From Caballeronia humi (lineage in GTDB: Bacteria; Pseudomonadota; Gammaproteobacteria; Burkholderiales; Burkholderiaceae): a stretch of 64,000 nucleotides of DNA. A model generated the notes under the pieces. The model was not told the DNA's origin, made no database searches, and worked only from the letters and a program-made list of their open reading frames with translations. The stretch spans positions 1-64,000 of the forward strand of contig NZ_FCNW02000023.1 of assembly GCF_001544475.1 (NCBI RefSeq), written 5' to 3'. The translations under genes were made by a program, and so were the position numbers. Shown here piece by piece: positions 7,767 through 17,804 of the stretch; the stretch's first letter is position 1, and each line of letters begins with the position of its first letter.

Positions 7767-9278
7767 ATGAACGATCTCAGCATCCAGCAATTGGCCACCG
7801 CCGCCGCCCCGCACGACACACAGGACACACCCGCTATCAGCGATTTTTCGGCGCTGCTGCAAAAGGAATTCAAGCCGAAATCCGAGCGCGCCCGCGAAGC
7901 GGTCGAGAACGCCGTTCGCACGCTTGCCGAGCAGGCGCTGCGCGACACCGGCGTGATCGGCGGCGACGTCCTCGCGACGATCGAAGCCTTGATCGCCCAG
8001 ATCGACCAGACGCTCACCGCGCAGATCAATCTGATCCTGCACAGCGAGCCGTTCCAGAAGGTCGAGAGCGCATGGCGCGGTCTGCACTACCTCGTGAACA
8101 ACACCGAGACCGACGAGTCCCTGAAGATCCGCGTGCTCAACATGTCGAAAGCGGAACTGCACAGGACGCTGAAGAAGTACAAGGGCGTCGCGTGGGACCA
8201 GAGCCCGCTCTTCAAGAAGCTCTACGAGGAGGAGTACGGCCAGTTCGGCGGCGAGCCCTACGGCGCGCTGGTCGCCGACTACTACTTCGACCACAGCGGG
8301 CCGGACACCGACCTGCTCACGCAGATCGGCAAGATCGCGGCGGCCGCGCACGCGCCGTTCATCGCGGGCGCCGATCCGGCCGCGCTCCTGATGGAGTCGT
8401 GGCAGGAACTCGCCAATCCGCGCGACCTGACCAAAATTTTCCAGACGCCCGAGCACGCCGCCTGGCGTTCGCTGCGCGAATCGGAGGACTCGCGCTACAT
8501 CGGCCTCGCGATGCCGCGCTTTCTCGCACGCGCTCCCTACGGCGCGAAAACCGACCCGGTCGAAGAATTCGATTTCGAGGAAGACACGGCAGGCGCGAAC
8601 AGCAGCAAGTACGCGTGGGCAAACGCGTCCTACGCGATGGCGACCAACATCACGCGCTCCTTCAAGACGTTCGGCTGGTGCTCGCGCATACGCGGCGTCG
8701 AGTCCGGTGGAGCGGTGGAAGGGCTGCCGGTGCATGCCTTCCCGACCGACGACGGCGGCGTCGACATGAAGTGTCCGACCGAAATCGCCATCAGCGACCG
8801 CCGCGAAGCCGAACTCGCCAAGAGCGGTTTCATGCCGCTCGTACACAAGAAGAACTCGGATTTCGCCGCATTCATCGGTGCGCAGTCGCTGCACAAGCCG
8901 GCCGAATACGAAGACGCCGACGCCACCGCCAACGCGAACCTCGCCGCGCGCCTGCCGTATCTCTTCGCGTGCTGCCGCTTCGCGCACTACCTGAAGTGCA
9001 TCGTGCGCGACAAGCTCGGCTCGTTCAAGGAGCGCGAGGACATGCAGCGCTGGCTGCAGAACTGGATCCTTCAGTACGTCGACGGCGATCCAGTCCATTC
9101 CTCCGACGACACAAAGGCACGCAAGCCGCTCGCGGACGCGCAGGTCGTCGTCGAAGAGGTGGAGGGCAACCCTGGCTACTACACGTCGAAGTTTTTCCTG
9201 CGGCCGCACTACCAGCTCGAAGGGCTGACCGTGTCGTTGCGCCTCGTGTCGAAGCTGCCGACCGCCAAGACCGCCTGA
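7767..9278 (+). CDS. tssC: T6SS sheath large subunit TssC (VipB)
   Basis: 503 residues, normal for TssC. Landmarks are LLQKEFKPKSERAREAVENA near the N-terminus, KVESAWRGLHYLVNNTETD, and the conserved ESGGAVEGLPVHAFPTDDGG loop near residue 315. The C-terminus reads PGYYTSKFFLRPHYQLEGLT. It forms the contractile sheath with TssB and carries the surface recognised by ClpV together with TssB. It lies directly between tssB and tssE. Confidence 0.97.
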   Translation: MNDLSIQQLATAAAPHDTQDTPAISDFSALLQKEFKPKSERAREAVENAVRTLAEQALRDTGVIGGDVLATIEALIAQIDQTLTAQINLILHSEPFQKVESAWRGLHYLVNNTETDESLKIRVLNMSKAELHRTLKKYKGVAWDQSPLFKKLYEEEYGQFGGEPYGALVADYYFDHSGPDTDLLTQIGKIAAAAHAPFIAGADPAALLMESWQELANPRDLTKIFQTPEHAAWRSLRESEDSRYIGLAMPRFLARAPYGAKTDPVEEFDFEEDTAGANSSKYAWANASYAMATNITRSFKTFGWCSRIRGVESGGAVEGLPVHAFPTDDGGVDMKCPTEIAISDRREAELAKSGFMPLVHKKNSDFAAFIGAQSLHKPAEYEDADATANANLAARLPYLFACCRFAHYLKCIVRDKLGSFKEREDMQRWLQNWILQYVDGDPVHSSDDTKARKPLADAQVVVEEVEGNPGYYTSKFFLRPHYQLEGLTVSLRLVSKLPTAKTA

Positions 9279-9301
9279 GTCCAATTGCAAGGGAGCATCC
9301 C

Positions 9302-9817
9302 ATGTCCGAACTCACCGCGCGTGACCGCCTGCAACCGTCGTTGCTGGACCGGCTCACCGATCTCGATCCCGACGCGCGCCACGAAACGCGCGAGCGGCGC
9401 GTGCTCTCGCCGCGCGCATTGCGCGACAGCGTGCAGCGCGATATCGGCTGGCTGCTGAACGCGAGCGGTCTCGACGCGGTGCAGGACCTGTCGGGCTATC
9501 CGCACGTCGCGACATCGGTGCTCAACTACGGTCTGCCGGATCTGGCGGGGCGCAACGTCGCGGCGCTGACGCCGGCGGCGGTCGAGCGGCTGATTCGCGA
9601 CGCGCTCTGGGCCTTCGAGCCGCGTCTCGCACGCGACACCGTGCGCGTCACCGCGCTCGACGATACGAAGGGCGCGCCGCGCGGCCACGTGATCCGCTTC
9701 GAAATCGAAGCCGAGATGTGGTCGCAGCCGTACCCGGAGCGGCTCTACCTGCGCACGGAGCTGGACCTCGAAGCGGGCGAAGTGCGCGTTGCCGACGTCG
9801 CGGAGCAGCCAGCATGA
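9302..9817 (+). CDS. tssE: T6SS baseplate protein TssE (gp25-like)
   Basis: 171 residues of the gp25/lysozyme-like baseplate family. Features are LQPSLLDRLTD at the start, SVQRDIGWLLNA, SVLNYGLPDL and the EFEPRL-type segment (FEPRLARDTVRV), followed by IRFEIEAEMW. It is a wedge component joining TssF, TssG and TssK. A GGGAGC site precedes the ATG. Its stop overlaps the tssF start (ATGA), indicating coupled translation. Confidence 0.94.
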   Translation: MSELTARDRLQPSLLDRLTDLDPDARHETRERRVLSPRALRDSVQRDIGWLLNASGLDAVQDLSGYPHVATSVLNYGLPDLAGRNVAALTPAAVERLIRDALWAFEPRLARDTVRVTALDDTKGAPRGHVIRFEIEAEMWSQPYPERLYLRTELDLEAGEVRVADVAEQPA

Positions 9818-11700
9818 ACCCGGCGCTCCTCAAGTACTACAGCCAGGAGCTGCAGCATCTGCGCGAGATGGGCGGCGAATTCGCGGCTGCGTTCCCGAAG
9901 ATCGCGGGACGGCTCGGACTCGACGGCATCGATTGCGCGGACCCGTATGTCGAGCGCCTGCTGGAAGGCTTCAGCTTCCTCGCCGCGCGCGTGCAGATGA
10001 AGCTCGACGCCGAGTTTCCGCGCTTCACGCAGCACCTGACGGAGCTGGCGTATCCGCACTATCTCGCGCCGACGCCGTCGATGGCGGTCGTCCAGTTGCA
10101 GGCCGACCATTCGAATCCGCAGCTTGCGGTGAGTGCGGATGGCGTCGTCGTGCCGCGTCACACAGCGTTGCGCAGCATGCTCGACAAGTCGGGTTCGACG
10201 CGTTGCGAGTACCGCACGGCCCACGCTGTGACGCTCTGGCCGATCGAGATCACGCAAGCGAAGTTCTTCACGCATACGGGGTCGCTCGACGGCGCGGGCC
10301 TCGCACTGCCTGCCGGCGTCAAGGCGGGTTTGCGGCTGCGCCTGCGCACGACCGGCACGCTGACGTTCGACCGCTTTGCATTCGATCGCCTCGCGCTCCA
10401 TCTGCGCGGCGCCGACGGCCTGGCCGCACGGATTCACGAGCGGCTGCTGGCGGGCTGCGTCGGCGTGGCAGTGCTGCATGGCGCGAAGGGCGCATCGACG
10501 GGTGCCGTGCTGCCGAAGACCGCGCTGCAGCCGCTCGGCTTCGGCGAAGACGAGGCATTGCTGCCCATCGGCCAGCAGTCGTTCGACGGCTACCGACTCC
10601 TGCAGGAATATTTCGCGTTCGCGCCGCGCTTCATGTTCGTCGAGATCGGCGGATTGCGCGAAGCCTTGCGTGACTGCCGCGATCGCGAAGCCGATGTGAT
10701 CGTGCTGCTCGACGGCGCGGACGCGTCGCTCGAACGATCCGTCGATGCATCGCATTTCGCGCTCGACTGCACGCCGGCCGTCAATCTGTTTCGCCGCCGC
10801 ACCGACCGCATCCCGCTCGCCGAGACCGAGTTCGAGTATCACGTCGTGGTCGACCGGACCCGGCCGATGGACTACGAGATCCATCAGATCGACGAAGTGA
10901 CGGGCTACGGCGCGGGCGCCGTTGGCGAGCAGCCTTTCCGCCCGTTCCATTGCGCGAAGGACCTCGACACACCGCAACAAGGCGGGGCGTTCTACCAGTT
11001 GCGGCGCGAAGCGCGCCGGCCGTCCGTGCGGCAGCAGCAAAACGGCGCGCGCAGCAGCTACCTCGGCAGCGAGACCTTCATCGCGCTGGTCGATGCGAAG
11101 AGCGCGCCGGTGCACGGCGAACTGCGCCAGCTTGGCGTCGCCGCGTGGTGCACGAACCGCGACTTGCCGCTGTCGATGCCGGTGGGCATGGGCTCGACCG
11201 ACTTCACGATCGACGCCGAGGCGCCCGTCTCGGCCGTACGCTGCGTGGCGGGCCCGAGCCGCCCGCTGCCGTCGTTCGCGCAAGGGCCGGCCGCGTGGCG
11301 GCTCCTGAATCATTTGTCGCTGAACTATGCGTCGCTCGTCGATAGCGACCCGCAGCAAGGCGCCCGTGCGCTGCGCGAGTTGCTGGCGCTGTACTGCCCC
11401 GCAGGCGATACGGCCGCGCACCGGCAGATCGAGGGCCTGCGCTCCGTGGCATCCGCGCCGGTTGTGCGGCGGATGCCGTCGCCGGGGCCGATCGTTTTCG
11501 GACGCGGGTTGAAGGTGACACTGCAGTTCGACGACGCGGCCTTCGAAGGCGCGGGCGCCTTCCTGCTCGGCGCGGTGCTTGCCCGGTTCCTGGCGCAGTA
11601 CGTGTCGATCAATTCGTTCGCCGAGACCGTCGTCGCGACGCTCGCGCGCGGTCCGATCATGCAGTGGCCGGCGAGGACGGGACGATGCGCAACGCTCTAG
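9814..11700 (+). CDS. tssF: T6SS baseplate protein TssF
   Basis: 628 residues. The start MNPALLKYYSQELQHLREMGGEFA and the following FPKIAGRLGLDG are the TssF hallmark (type VI VasA family). The segment RVQMKLDAEFPRFTQHLTELAYPHYLAPTPS also fits. TssF forms the baseplate wedge with TssG and TssE. The length is normal. The start overlaps the tssE stop, and the 3' end overlaps the start of tssG. Confidence 0.96.
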   Translation: MNPALLKYYSQELQHLREMGGEFAAAFPKIAGRLGLDGIDCADPYVERLLEGFSFLAARVQMKLDAEFPRFTQHLTELAYPHYLAPTPSMAVVQLQADHSNPQLAVSADGVVVPRHTALRSMLDKSGSTRCEYRTAHAVTLWPIEITQAKFFTHTGSLDGAGLALPAGVKAGLRLRLRTTGTLTFDRFAFDRLALHLRGADGLAARIHERLLAGCVGVAVLHGAKGASTGAVLPKTALQPLGFGEDEALLPIGQQSFDGYRLLQEYFAFAPRFMFVEIGGLREALRDCRDREADVIVLLDGADASLERSVDASHFALDCTPAVNLFRRRTDRIPLAETEFEYHVVVDRTRPMDYEIHQIDEVTGYGAGAVGEQPFRPFHCAKDLDTPQQGGAFYQLRREARRPSVRQQQNGARSSYLGSETFIALVDAKSAPVHGELRQLGVAAWCTNRDLPLSMPVGMGSTDFTIDAEAPVSAVRCVAGPSRPLPSFAQGPAAWRLLNHLSLNYASLVDSDPQQGARALRELLALYCPAGDTAAHRQIEGLRSVASAPVVRRMPSPGPIVFGRGLKVTLQFDDAAFEGAGAFLLGAVLARFLAQYVSINSFAETVVATLARGPIMQWPARTGRCATL

Positions 11701-12719
11701 ACATCGATCGCGCGCTCGAACGCGACGCACGCCGCTTCGATTTTTTTCAGGCGCTGCGTTTGATCGAAAAGGCCCATCCGGGACAGCCGCGCCTCGGCCG
11801 TTCGCTGGGCGCACGCGAGGACGCCGTGCGCCTGGCGCAGGACCCGGAGCTGATTTTCCACCCGTCCACACTCGGCGACTACACGCCGGGCGAGGACGGC
11901 CAGCCCGGGCGCCTCTCCGTGAATTTCCTCGGGCTGCTCGGCCCGAACGGTCCGTTGCCGACGCATCTGACCGCTTACGTCCGCGAACGCGCACGCAACG
12001 CGAACGACCCGACTCTCGCGCGGTTTCTCGACCTGTTCCATCACCGGATGCTGTCGCTCTTCTACCGCGCATGGGCCGACGCGCAGCCGGTCGTCAGCGC
12101 CGATCGCCCGGCTGAAGACCGTTTCGCGGACTACGTCGGCAGCCTGTTCGGCATTGGCTCACCGGCTCTGCACGAGCGCGACGCGGTGCCGGACGCCGCC
12201 AAGCTGCACTTCGCGGGCGTGCTCGCGGCGCCGACGCGACATGCAGGCGGACTGCGGCTGATCCTCGCGCAGTTTTTCCGCGTGGACGTGGCGATCGAGC
12301 CTTGGCGGGGCTACTGGATGCCGGTTCCCGGCGATGCGCAAACGCGGCTCGGCGGCGCGCGCCTCGGGGTATCGGCCGTGGTTGGCACGCGGGTGTGGGA
12401 CTGCCAGCACAAGTTCCGGATCGTGCTCGGGCCGCTCGGCTATCGCGACTTCGAGCGCTTCCTGCCCGGTGGCGCGAGCCTCGCGAAACTCGCCGACTGG
12501 GTGCGCAACTACGTGCGCGATCCGCTCGACTGGGACGTGGCGCTGCACCTGAAGCGCGACGAGGTGCCTGCATTGCGCCTAGGCACCGGATCGGAATCCG
12601 GCGCGCGTCTTGGCTGGTCGACGTGGCTCACGAGCGGCACGCCGGTTCATGACAACCATCGGGTCGTGATTGCGCAGGGCGCAAAGACGTCCCGTCAAAA
12701 GGAGACCTCTCATGGCTGA
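11685..12719 (+). CDS. tssG: T6SS baseplate protein TssG
   Basis: About 344 residues of the TssG/VasB family. Features are RRFDFFQALRLIEKAHP at the start, the LSVNFLGLLGPNGPLPTHLTAYV motif, FHHRMLSLFYRAWADAQP, and GYRDFERFLPGGASLAKLADWVR near the end. The ATG at 11685 is preferred, with GAGGACGG upstream and the typical start MRNALDIDRAL; a GTG at 11664 would add seven residues. It overlaps both tssF (16 bases) and clpV (8 bases). Confidence 0.94.
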   Translation: MRNALDIDRALERDARRFDFFQALRLIEKAHPGQPRLGRSLGAREDAVRLAQDPELIFHPSTLGDYTPGEDGQPGRLSVNFLGLLGPNGPLPTHLTAYVRERARNANDPTLARFLDLFHHRMLSLFYRAWADAQPVVSADRPAEDRFADYVGSLFGIGSPALHERDAVPDAAKLHFAGVLAAPTRHAGGLRLILAQFFRVDVAIEPWRGYWMPVPGDAQTRLGGARLGVSAVVGTRVWDCQHKFRIVLGPLGYRDFERFLPGGASLAKLADWVRNYVRDPLDWDVALHLKRDEVPALRLGTGSESGARLGWSTWLTSGTPVHDNHRVVIAQGAKTSRQKETSHG

Positions 12720-15366
12720 TATCAGTCGCCACGCGCTGTTCGGCAAGCTCGACCCGCTCGCGTACCACGCGATCGAAAGCGGCACCGTGTTCTGCAAGCT
12801 GCGCGGCAATCCTTATGTCGAGCTCGCGCACTGGTTTCACCAGATCCTGCTCGCGCAAGACTCCGACCTGCAATGCCTCGTGCGCCACTTCGATCTCGAT
12901 CAGGCGGCCCTTGCCCGAGATATCACCGCCGCGCTCGACCGGCTTCCCCGCGGTTCGACCTCGGTCTCGGATATCTCCGCGCAAGTCGATGAAGCGGTCG
13001 AACGCGGCTGGGTGTTCGGCTCGCTGATGTTCGGCGCATCGAAAGTGCGCACCGGGCATCTGATGATCGGCATCCTGCGCACGCCGAACCTGCGCAACGC
13101 GCTCATCGCCATCTCAAGCCAGTTTGCGAAGATCGGCCTCGACACGCTGACCGGCCGTTTCGATGCGCTGCTCGGCGGGTCGGCGGAAGCGTTGGCTGTC
13201 GCACCTGCCGAATACCCGGCGCAGGACGCGGACGCCGTATCGCCCGGCCGTCAGGAAGCGCTCGTCCGTTACACCATCGACCTGACCGCGCAAGCGCGCG
13301 CCGGCGAGCTCGACCCGATCGTCGGCCGCGATGACGAGATCCGCCAGGTCATCGACATCCTGATGCGCCGGCGCCAGAACAACCCGATCCTGACCGGCGA
13401 GGCGGGCGTCGGAAAAACAGCGGTCGTCGAGGGTTTTGCGCAGCGGATCGTCGCGGGCGACGTGCCGCCTTCCTTGCGCGATGCCGTCGTGCGCACGCTC
13501 GACGTCGGTCTGCTTCAGGCGGGCGCAAGCATGAAGGGCGAGTTCGAGAACCGGCTCAAGCAGGTGATCGAGGAAGTGCAGGGGTCGGAGAAACCGGTGA
13601 TCCTCTTCATCGACGAAGCGCACACGCTCGTCGGCGCGGGGGGCGCGGCCGGCACGGGTGACGCCGCGAACCTGCTCAAGCCTGCGCTCGCGCGCGGCAC
13701 GCTGCGCACCATCGCCGCGACGACGTGGGTCGAATACAAAAAGCACATCGAGAAGGACCCGGCGCTCACGCGGCGCTTTCAGGTGGTGCAGGTGCCGGAG
13801 CCGTCGGAAGCGTGCGCGATCACGATGATGCGCGGCATCGCACGCAAGATGCAGGCGCACCACGGCGTGCAGGTGCTCGACGAAGCGCTCGAAGCGGCAG
13901 TCACGCTGTCGCATCGTTATATTCCGGCGCGCCAGTTGCCCGACAAGGCCGTGAGCCTCCTCGATACCGCCTGCGCACGCGTCGCGGTCAGCCAGCACGC
14001 GCTGCCGCCCGCCCTCGACGACGCGAGAAGGCGCATCGAAGCGTGGCAGACGGAAGGCGACATCGTCGCGCGGGAAGCGGCGCTCGGCATCGACACGGCC
14101 GCGCGCGCCGCCGATGTAGCTGCGCGGCTCGATGCGGAGCGTGCGCGGCTGGCCGAACTCACCGCACGCTGGGAAGCGGAGCGGGCGCTGGTTGCGAGGA
14201 TCCTGGCATTGCGTTGCGACCTGGAGGAGGGCGCATGCGGCGCCGCCGAACCGGCAGCGGACTGCGCCGATGCGCCTCGCAGCGGCCATCTTGCCGAGCT
14301 TCGCGCGCTCCAGCACGAACTCGCCGCGCGACAAGGCGAGAACTCGCTGATTCTGCCGGGCGTCGACCGTCACGCCGTCGCCTCGGTCGTGCAGGACTGG
14401 ACGGGCATCCCGGTCGGCCGGATGGTGCGCGACGACATCGCCGGCGTGCTGAAGCTCGCCGATACGCTGAACCGGCGCATCGTCGGTCAGCGCCACGCGA
14501 TGGAGATGATCGCGCGCCGCGTGCAGACTTCGCGCGCCGGTCTCGACGATCCCGCGAAGCCGGTCGGCGTCTTCATGCTCGCGGGGACCTCGGGTGTCGG
14601 CAAGACCGAAACCGCGCTCGCCCTCGCCGAGGCGCTCTACGGCGGCGAGCAAAACGTCATCACCGTGAACATGAGCGAATACCAGGAAGCGCACACGGTG
14701 TCGTCGCTGAAAGGCGCGCCGCCGGGCTATGTCGGCTACGGCGAGGGCGGCGTGCTGACCGAGGCGGTGCGGCGGCGTCCCTACAGCGTCGTGTTGCTCG
14801 ACGAGTTCGAGAAGGCGCATCCGGACGTGCACGAACTCTTCTTCCAGGTCTTCGACAAGGGCCGCATGGAAGACGGCGAAGGCCGCCAGATCGACTTTCG
14901 CAACACGCTGATCCTGCTCACGACCAACGTCGGCACCGAACTCATCACGCGCCTGTGCAACGGCGCGCACGCAGTCCCGCAGCCCGAGGAGATCGCCCGG
15001 GCGTTGCGCTCGCCTCTCGTCGATGTGTTCCCGCCGGCGCTGCTCGGACGCGTCGCGGTGATTCCGTACTACCCGCTCGACGACGCGATGCTCGACGCCG
15101 TGATCCGACTGCAGCTCGCGCGCATCGAGCGGCGCATCGCCGAACGGCATCGCGTGGCGTTCAGCTACGACGACGCGATGGTCCGCCAGATCGCGAGCCG
15201 CTGCACCGAGTTCGAAAGCGGCGGCCGGATGATCGACGCGATCCTGACCAACACGCTCCTGCCGCGCATCAGCGCCGAGTTCCTGACGCGCCTGATCGAT
15301 GGACGGGAAGTCGTGAAGGTAGAAGTCAGCGCGCGCGACGGCGCATTCACCTACGCGTTCGACTGA
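12712..15366 (+). CDS. clpV: T6SS sheath-recycling AAA+ ATPase ClpV (TssH)
   Basis: 884 residues. The ClpV N-domain spans about 1-165. The first AAA+ module has Walker A GEAGVGKTA and Walker B VILFIDEAHTL. A middle region holds coiled helices. The second AAA+ module has Walker A GTSGVGKTE and Walker B VVLLDEFEKAHPDV. These features, and the start MADISRHALFGKLDPLAYHAIESG, identify ClpV rather than ClpB. It disassembles contracted TssBC sheaths. A strong AAAAGGAGA site lies upstream, within the end of tssG. Confidence 0.97.
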   Translation: MADISRHALFGKLDPLAYHAIESGTVFCKLRGNPYVELAHWFHQILLAQDSDLQCLVRHFDLDQAALARDITAALDRLPRGSTSVSDISAQVDEAVERGWVFGSLMFGASKVRTGHLMIGILRTPNLRNALIAISSQFAKIGLDTLTGRFDALLGGSAEALAVAPAEYPAQDADAVSPGRQEALVRYTIDLTAQARAGELDPIVGRDDEIRQVIDILMRRRQNNPILTGEAGVGKTAVVEGFAQRIVAGDVPPSLRDAVVRTLDVGLLQAGASMKGEFENRLKQVIEEVQGSEKPVILFIDEAHTLVGAGGAAGTGDAANLLKPALARGTLRTIAATTWVEYKKHIEKDPALTRRFQVVQVPEPSEACAITMMRGIARKMQAHHGVQVLDEALEAAVTLSHRYIPARQLPDKAVSLLDTACARVAVSQHALPPALDDARRRIEAWQTEGDIVAREAALGIDTAARAADVAARLDAERARLAELTARWEAERALVARILALRCDLEEGACGAAEPAADCADAPRSGHLAELRALQHELAARQGENSLILPGVDRHAVASVVQDWTGIPVGRMVRDDIAGVLKLADTLNRRIVGQRHAMEMIARRVQTSRAGLDDPAKPVGVFMLAGTSGVGKTETALALAEALYGGEQNVITVNMSEYQEAHTVSSLKGAPPGYVGYGEGGVLTEAVRRRPYSVVLLDEFEKAHPDVHELFFQVFDKGRMEDGEGRQIDFRNTLILLTTNVGTELITRLCNGAHAVPQPEEIARALRSPLVDVFPPALLGRVAVIPYYPLDDAMLDAVIRLQLARIERRIAERHRVAFSYDDAMVRQIASRCTEFESGGRMIDAILTNTLLPRISAEFLTRLIDGREVVKVEVSARDGAFTYAFD

Positions 15367-15394
15367 GCGCAAACCATACACAAAGGAGCTTGCG

Positions 15395-15784
15395 ATGCCG
15401 CAACAAGTCTGCATGGGCGCGACGCTGCAGTGTTCGTTCGGCGCGGCGCCATCGACTTTGGTCGTGCTTCCGGCGAACCGGCTGCTCTGCGAAGGGCCGC
15501 TCGCCGCGAACATCATGGATCACGTCCCGCTCGTGAACATCATGCCGTTCGGCGCGTGCACGTCGCCCGCGAATCCCCAGGTGGCCGCCGCGACCGCCGC
15601 GGCGCTCGGCGTGCCGTCGCCTGCGCCGTGCGTGCCCGTGACCGCATCGCCGTGGACGCCCGGCGCGATCGCCGTGCTCCTTGGCAACGAGCCGTCGCTC
15701 GACAACGTGTCCACCTGCATGTGCTCGTGGGGCGGCGTGGTCGCGATCGCGAATCCCGCCACGCGCGTGACGCAGATTCCCTGA
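15395..15784 (+). CDS. PAAR-like DUF4280 protein
   Basis: 129 residues beginning MPQQVCMGATLQCSFGAAPS and containing NIMPFGACTSPANP and CMCSWGGVVAI near the end. These Cys, Gly and Pro patterns are characteristic of DUF4280 PAAR-like proteins. Such proteins are thought to sit on the VgrG tip as spike or effector adaptor. It lies immediately upstream of vgrG with an AAAGGAGC site, which supports that role. No effector domain is fused to it. Confidence 0.88.
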   Translation: MPQQVCMGATLQCSFGAAPSTLVVLPANRLLCEGPLAANIMDHVPLVNIMPFGACTSPANPQVAAATAAALGVPSPAPCVPVTASPWTPGAIAVLLGNEPSLDNVSTCMCSWGGVVAIANPATRVTQIP

Positions 15785-15797
15785 AGAGAGACGAGCG

Positions 15798-17804
15798 ATG
15801 ATGCTGACCGACACCCACCGCATCGCGCGCATTGCCTGCGCGCTCGGACCCGACGCGCTCGTGCTGCACCGGATGCACGGCCGCGAGGAACTGGGCCGTC
15901 TCGCGCAGTGGGATCTCGAACTGCTCGCCGAACGCTCGGATCTCGACATCGCGACGATGCTCGGCAGCGATCTGTCGCTCGCTCTCGAACTGCCGGCAGG
16001 CGGCGAGCGCGAGTTTAACGGCATCGTCGCGGCGTTCGAACTGGCGCGCCCCGCGAGCACGAAGCCGAACCGTCCGGCGCTCTACCGCGCGACCGTGCGG
16101 CCCCGCCTCTGGCTCCTCACGCGCGCGTCGCATTGCCGCTTCTTCTATCAGAAGACGGTGCCCGGCATCATAAGCGAGGTGCTGAGCGGCTATCACATCG
16201 ACTTCGAGAACAAGTGCGCGGCCCAGTATCCGAGCCTCGAACACTGCGCGCAGTATCGCGAGTCCGACTTCGACTTCGTGAGCCGGCTCGCCGAGCGCGA
16301 AGGCATCTATTACTACCTGGAACACTCGAACGGCAAGCACAAGCTGGTGCTGACGGATTCGTCGCAGGTTCATGCAGCGACGCCGCACGGCCGGCCGCTC
16401 CCGTTCCGGCCGCTCGCCGCGGCGCCCGGCGAGCACGAATGCGTCTACGCCTGGTCGACGGGCGGCGAGGTCCAGACGGGCATCGTCGAAACGAACGACT
16501 ACGACTTCGAAAATCCGACGCAGAGCGAGCAGCAAGGCCTCGTCGCGCGCGCGCTGCGGCCGCAGCCCTTCGATCGGCCCGTGTTCGCGATGCAGGAACA
16601 CGGGCTCGGCTACTCGCGCCACGACGATGCCGATCGTTATGCGAAAGCTCACGTGCAGGCGTACGAGGCCGCCAACGTCCGCGTGAGCGGCCGCACGACT
16701 GCGCGCTGCATCTGGCCGGGCGGACTGATCCAGTTGACCGAGCATCCGGTGCGCGAGCAGAACGGCGAATACCTCGTCGTATCGGCGGAGTACGAACTGA
16801 ACGCGGACACGTATTTGTCGACGCCCGACGCCACCGCTCAGCCCGTCGTATTCGATTGCGCGTTCACGGCGCAGCGCCGCGCCACGGCGTTTCGCGCCGC
16901 ACGGATCACGCCGCGCGCGCGCGTCGCCGGGCCGCAGACGGCCGTGGTCGTAGGTCCGTCCGGCGAGGAGATCCATACCGACAAATACGGCCGCATCAAG
17001 GTGCAGTTTCATTGGGAGCAGCTCGCGGCGCCCGGCTCGCGCGGGACGCTGCAACGATGCTGGGTGCGCGTCGCGCAGCCGTGGGCAGGCAAGGGCTGGG
17101 GCGCGTTTTTCCTGCCGCGCATCGGTCAGGAAGTGCTGGTCGATTTCATCGAAGGCGACCCGGACCAGCCGCTCGTGACAGGAAGCGTCCATAACGCCGC
17201 GCAGATGCCGCCGCTCGACCTGCCCGCGAAGAGCGCGCGCACGACGCTTAAGAGCAATTCGACGAAAGGCGGCAACGGCTTCAACGAAATGCGCTTCGAC
17301 GACACCAAGGGTTCCGAGCAACTCTTCTTCCATGCCGAGCGCAACCTCGACGCATGGGTCAAGTACGACGCGCTGATGCGAGTCGGCCATGAACGGCACG
17401 TGCTCGTCGAAAAGAACGATTTCGCCCGCTGCGGCGGCGATCGCAGCGATGCGCTCGCGGGCAATCACAGCGGACGCATCGGCGGGAAGCTGTCGCTCGA
17501 TGTCGCACAGGACACCCAGCACAAGTCCGGCACGAACCTCGTGCTCACGGCTGGCGCGAACGTCGACATCAAGGGAGCGGTCAACGTGACGATCGAAGCG
17601 GGAACCCTGCTCACGCTCAAGGCGGGCGGCAACACGATCGTGCTCGGACCGGCCGGCATTGCGATCAACGCGGCGGGGCCGGTGACAATCGACGGCGCGC
17701 TCGTGAAGATCAACTGCGGCGGGGCGGGAGCGGGGTCCGGCGCGATCAGCGCGTCGCCCGATGCGCCCGTCGATCCGCAACCCGCCGACGACGGTACGCG
17801 ATGA
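15798..17804 (+). CDS. vgrG: T6SS spike protein VgrG (TssI)
   Basis: 668 residues with the canonical VgrG order. A gp27-like region spans about 20-370 (CRFFYQKTVPGIISEVL, YRESDFDFVSRLAEREGIYYYLEH). An OB-fold/gp5 region follows (EEIHTDKYGRIKVQFHWE, WAGKGWGAFFLPRIGQEVLVDFIEGDPD). The C-terminal beta-helix includes GNGFNEMRFDDTKGSEQLFFHAERN and a tail of short repeats (LKAGGNTIVLGPAGI). No catalytic extension is seen, so it is a structural spike that relies on partners such as the DUF4280 protein next door. Its stop overlaps the tagH start. Confidence 0.96.
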   Translation: MMLTDTHRIARIACALGPDALVLHRMHGREELGRLAQWDLELLAERSDLDIATMLGSDLSLALELPAGGEREFNGIVAAFELARPASTKPNRPALYRATVRPRLWLLTRASHCRFFYQKTVPGIISEVLSGYHIDFENKCAAQYPSLEHCAQYRESDFDFVSRLAEREGIYYYLEHSNGKHKLVLTDSSQVHAATPHGRPLPFRPLAAAPGEHECVYAWSTGGEVQTGIVETNDYDFENPTQSEQQGLVARALRPQPFDRPVFAMQEHGLGYSRHDDADRYAKAHVQAYEAANVRVSGRTTARCIWPGGLIQLTEHPVREQNGEYLVVSAEYELNADTYLSTPDATAQPVVFDCAFTAQRRATAFRAARITPRARVAGPQTAVVVGPSGEEIHTDKYGRIKVQFHWEQLAAPGSRGTLQRCWVRVAQPWAGKGWGAFFLPRIGQEVLVDFIEGDPDQPLVTGSVHNAAQMPPLDLPAKSARTTLKSNSTKGGNGFNEMRFDDTKGSEQLFFHAERNLDAWVKYDALMRVGHERHVLVEKNDFARCGGDRSDALAGNHSGRIGGKLSLDVAQDTQHKSGTNLVLTAGANVDIKGAVNVTIEAGTLLTLKAGGNTIVLGPAGIAINAAGPVTIDGALVKINCGGAGAGSGAISASPDAPVDPQPADDGTR

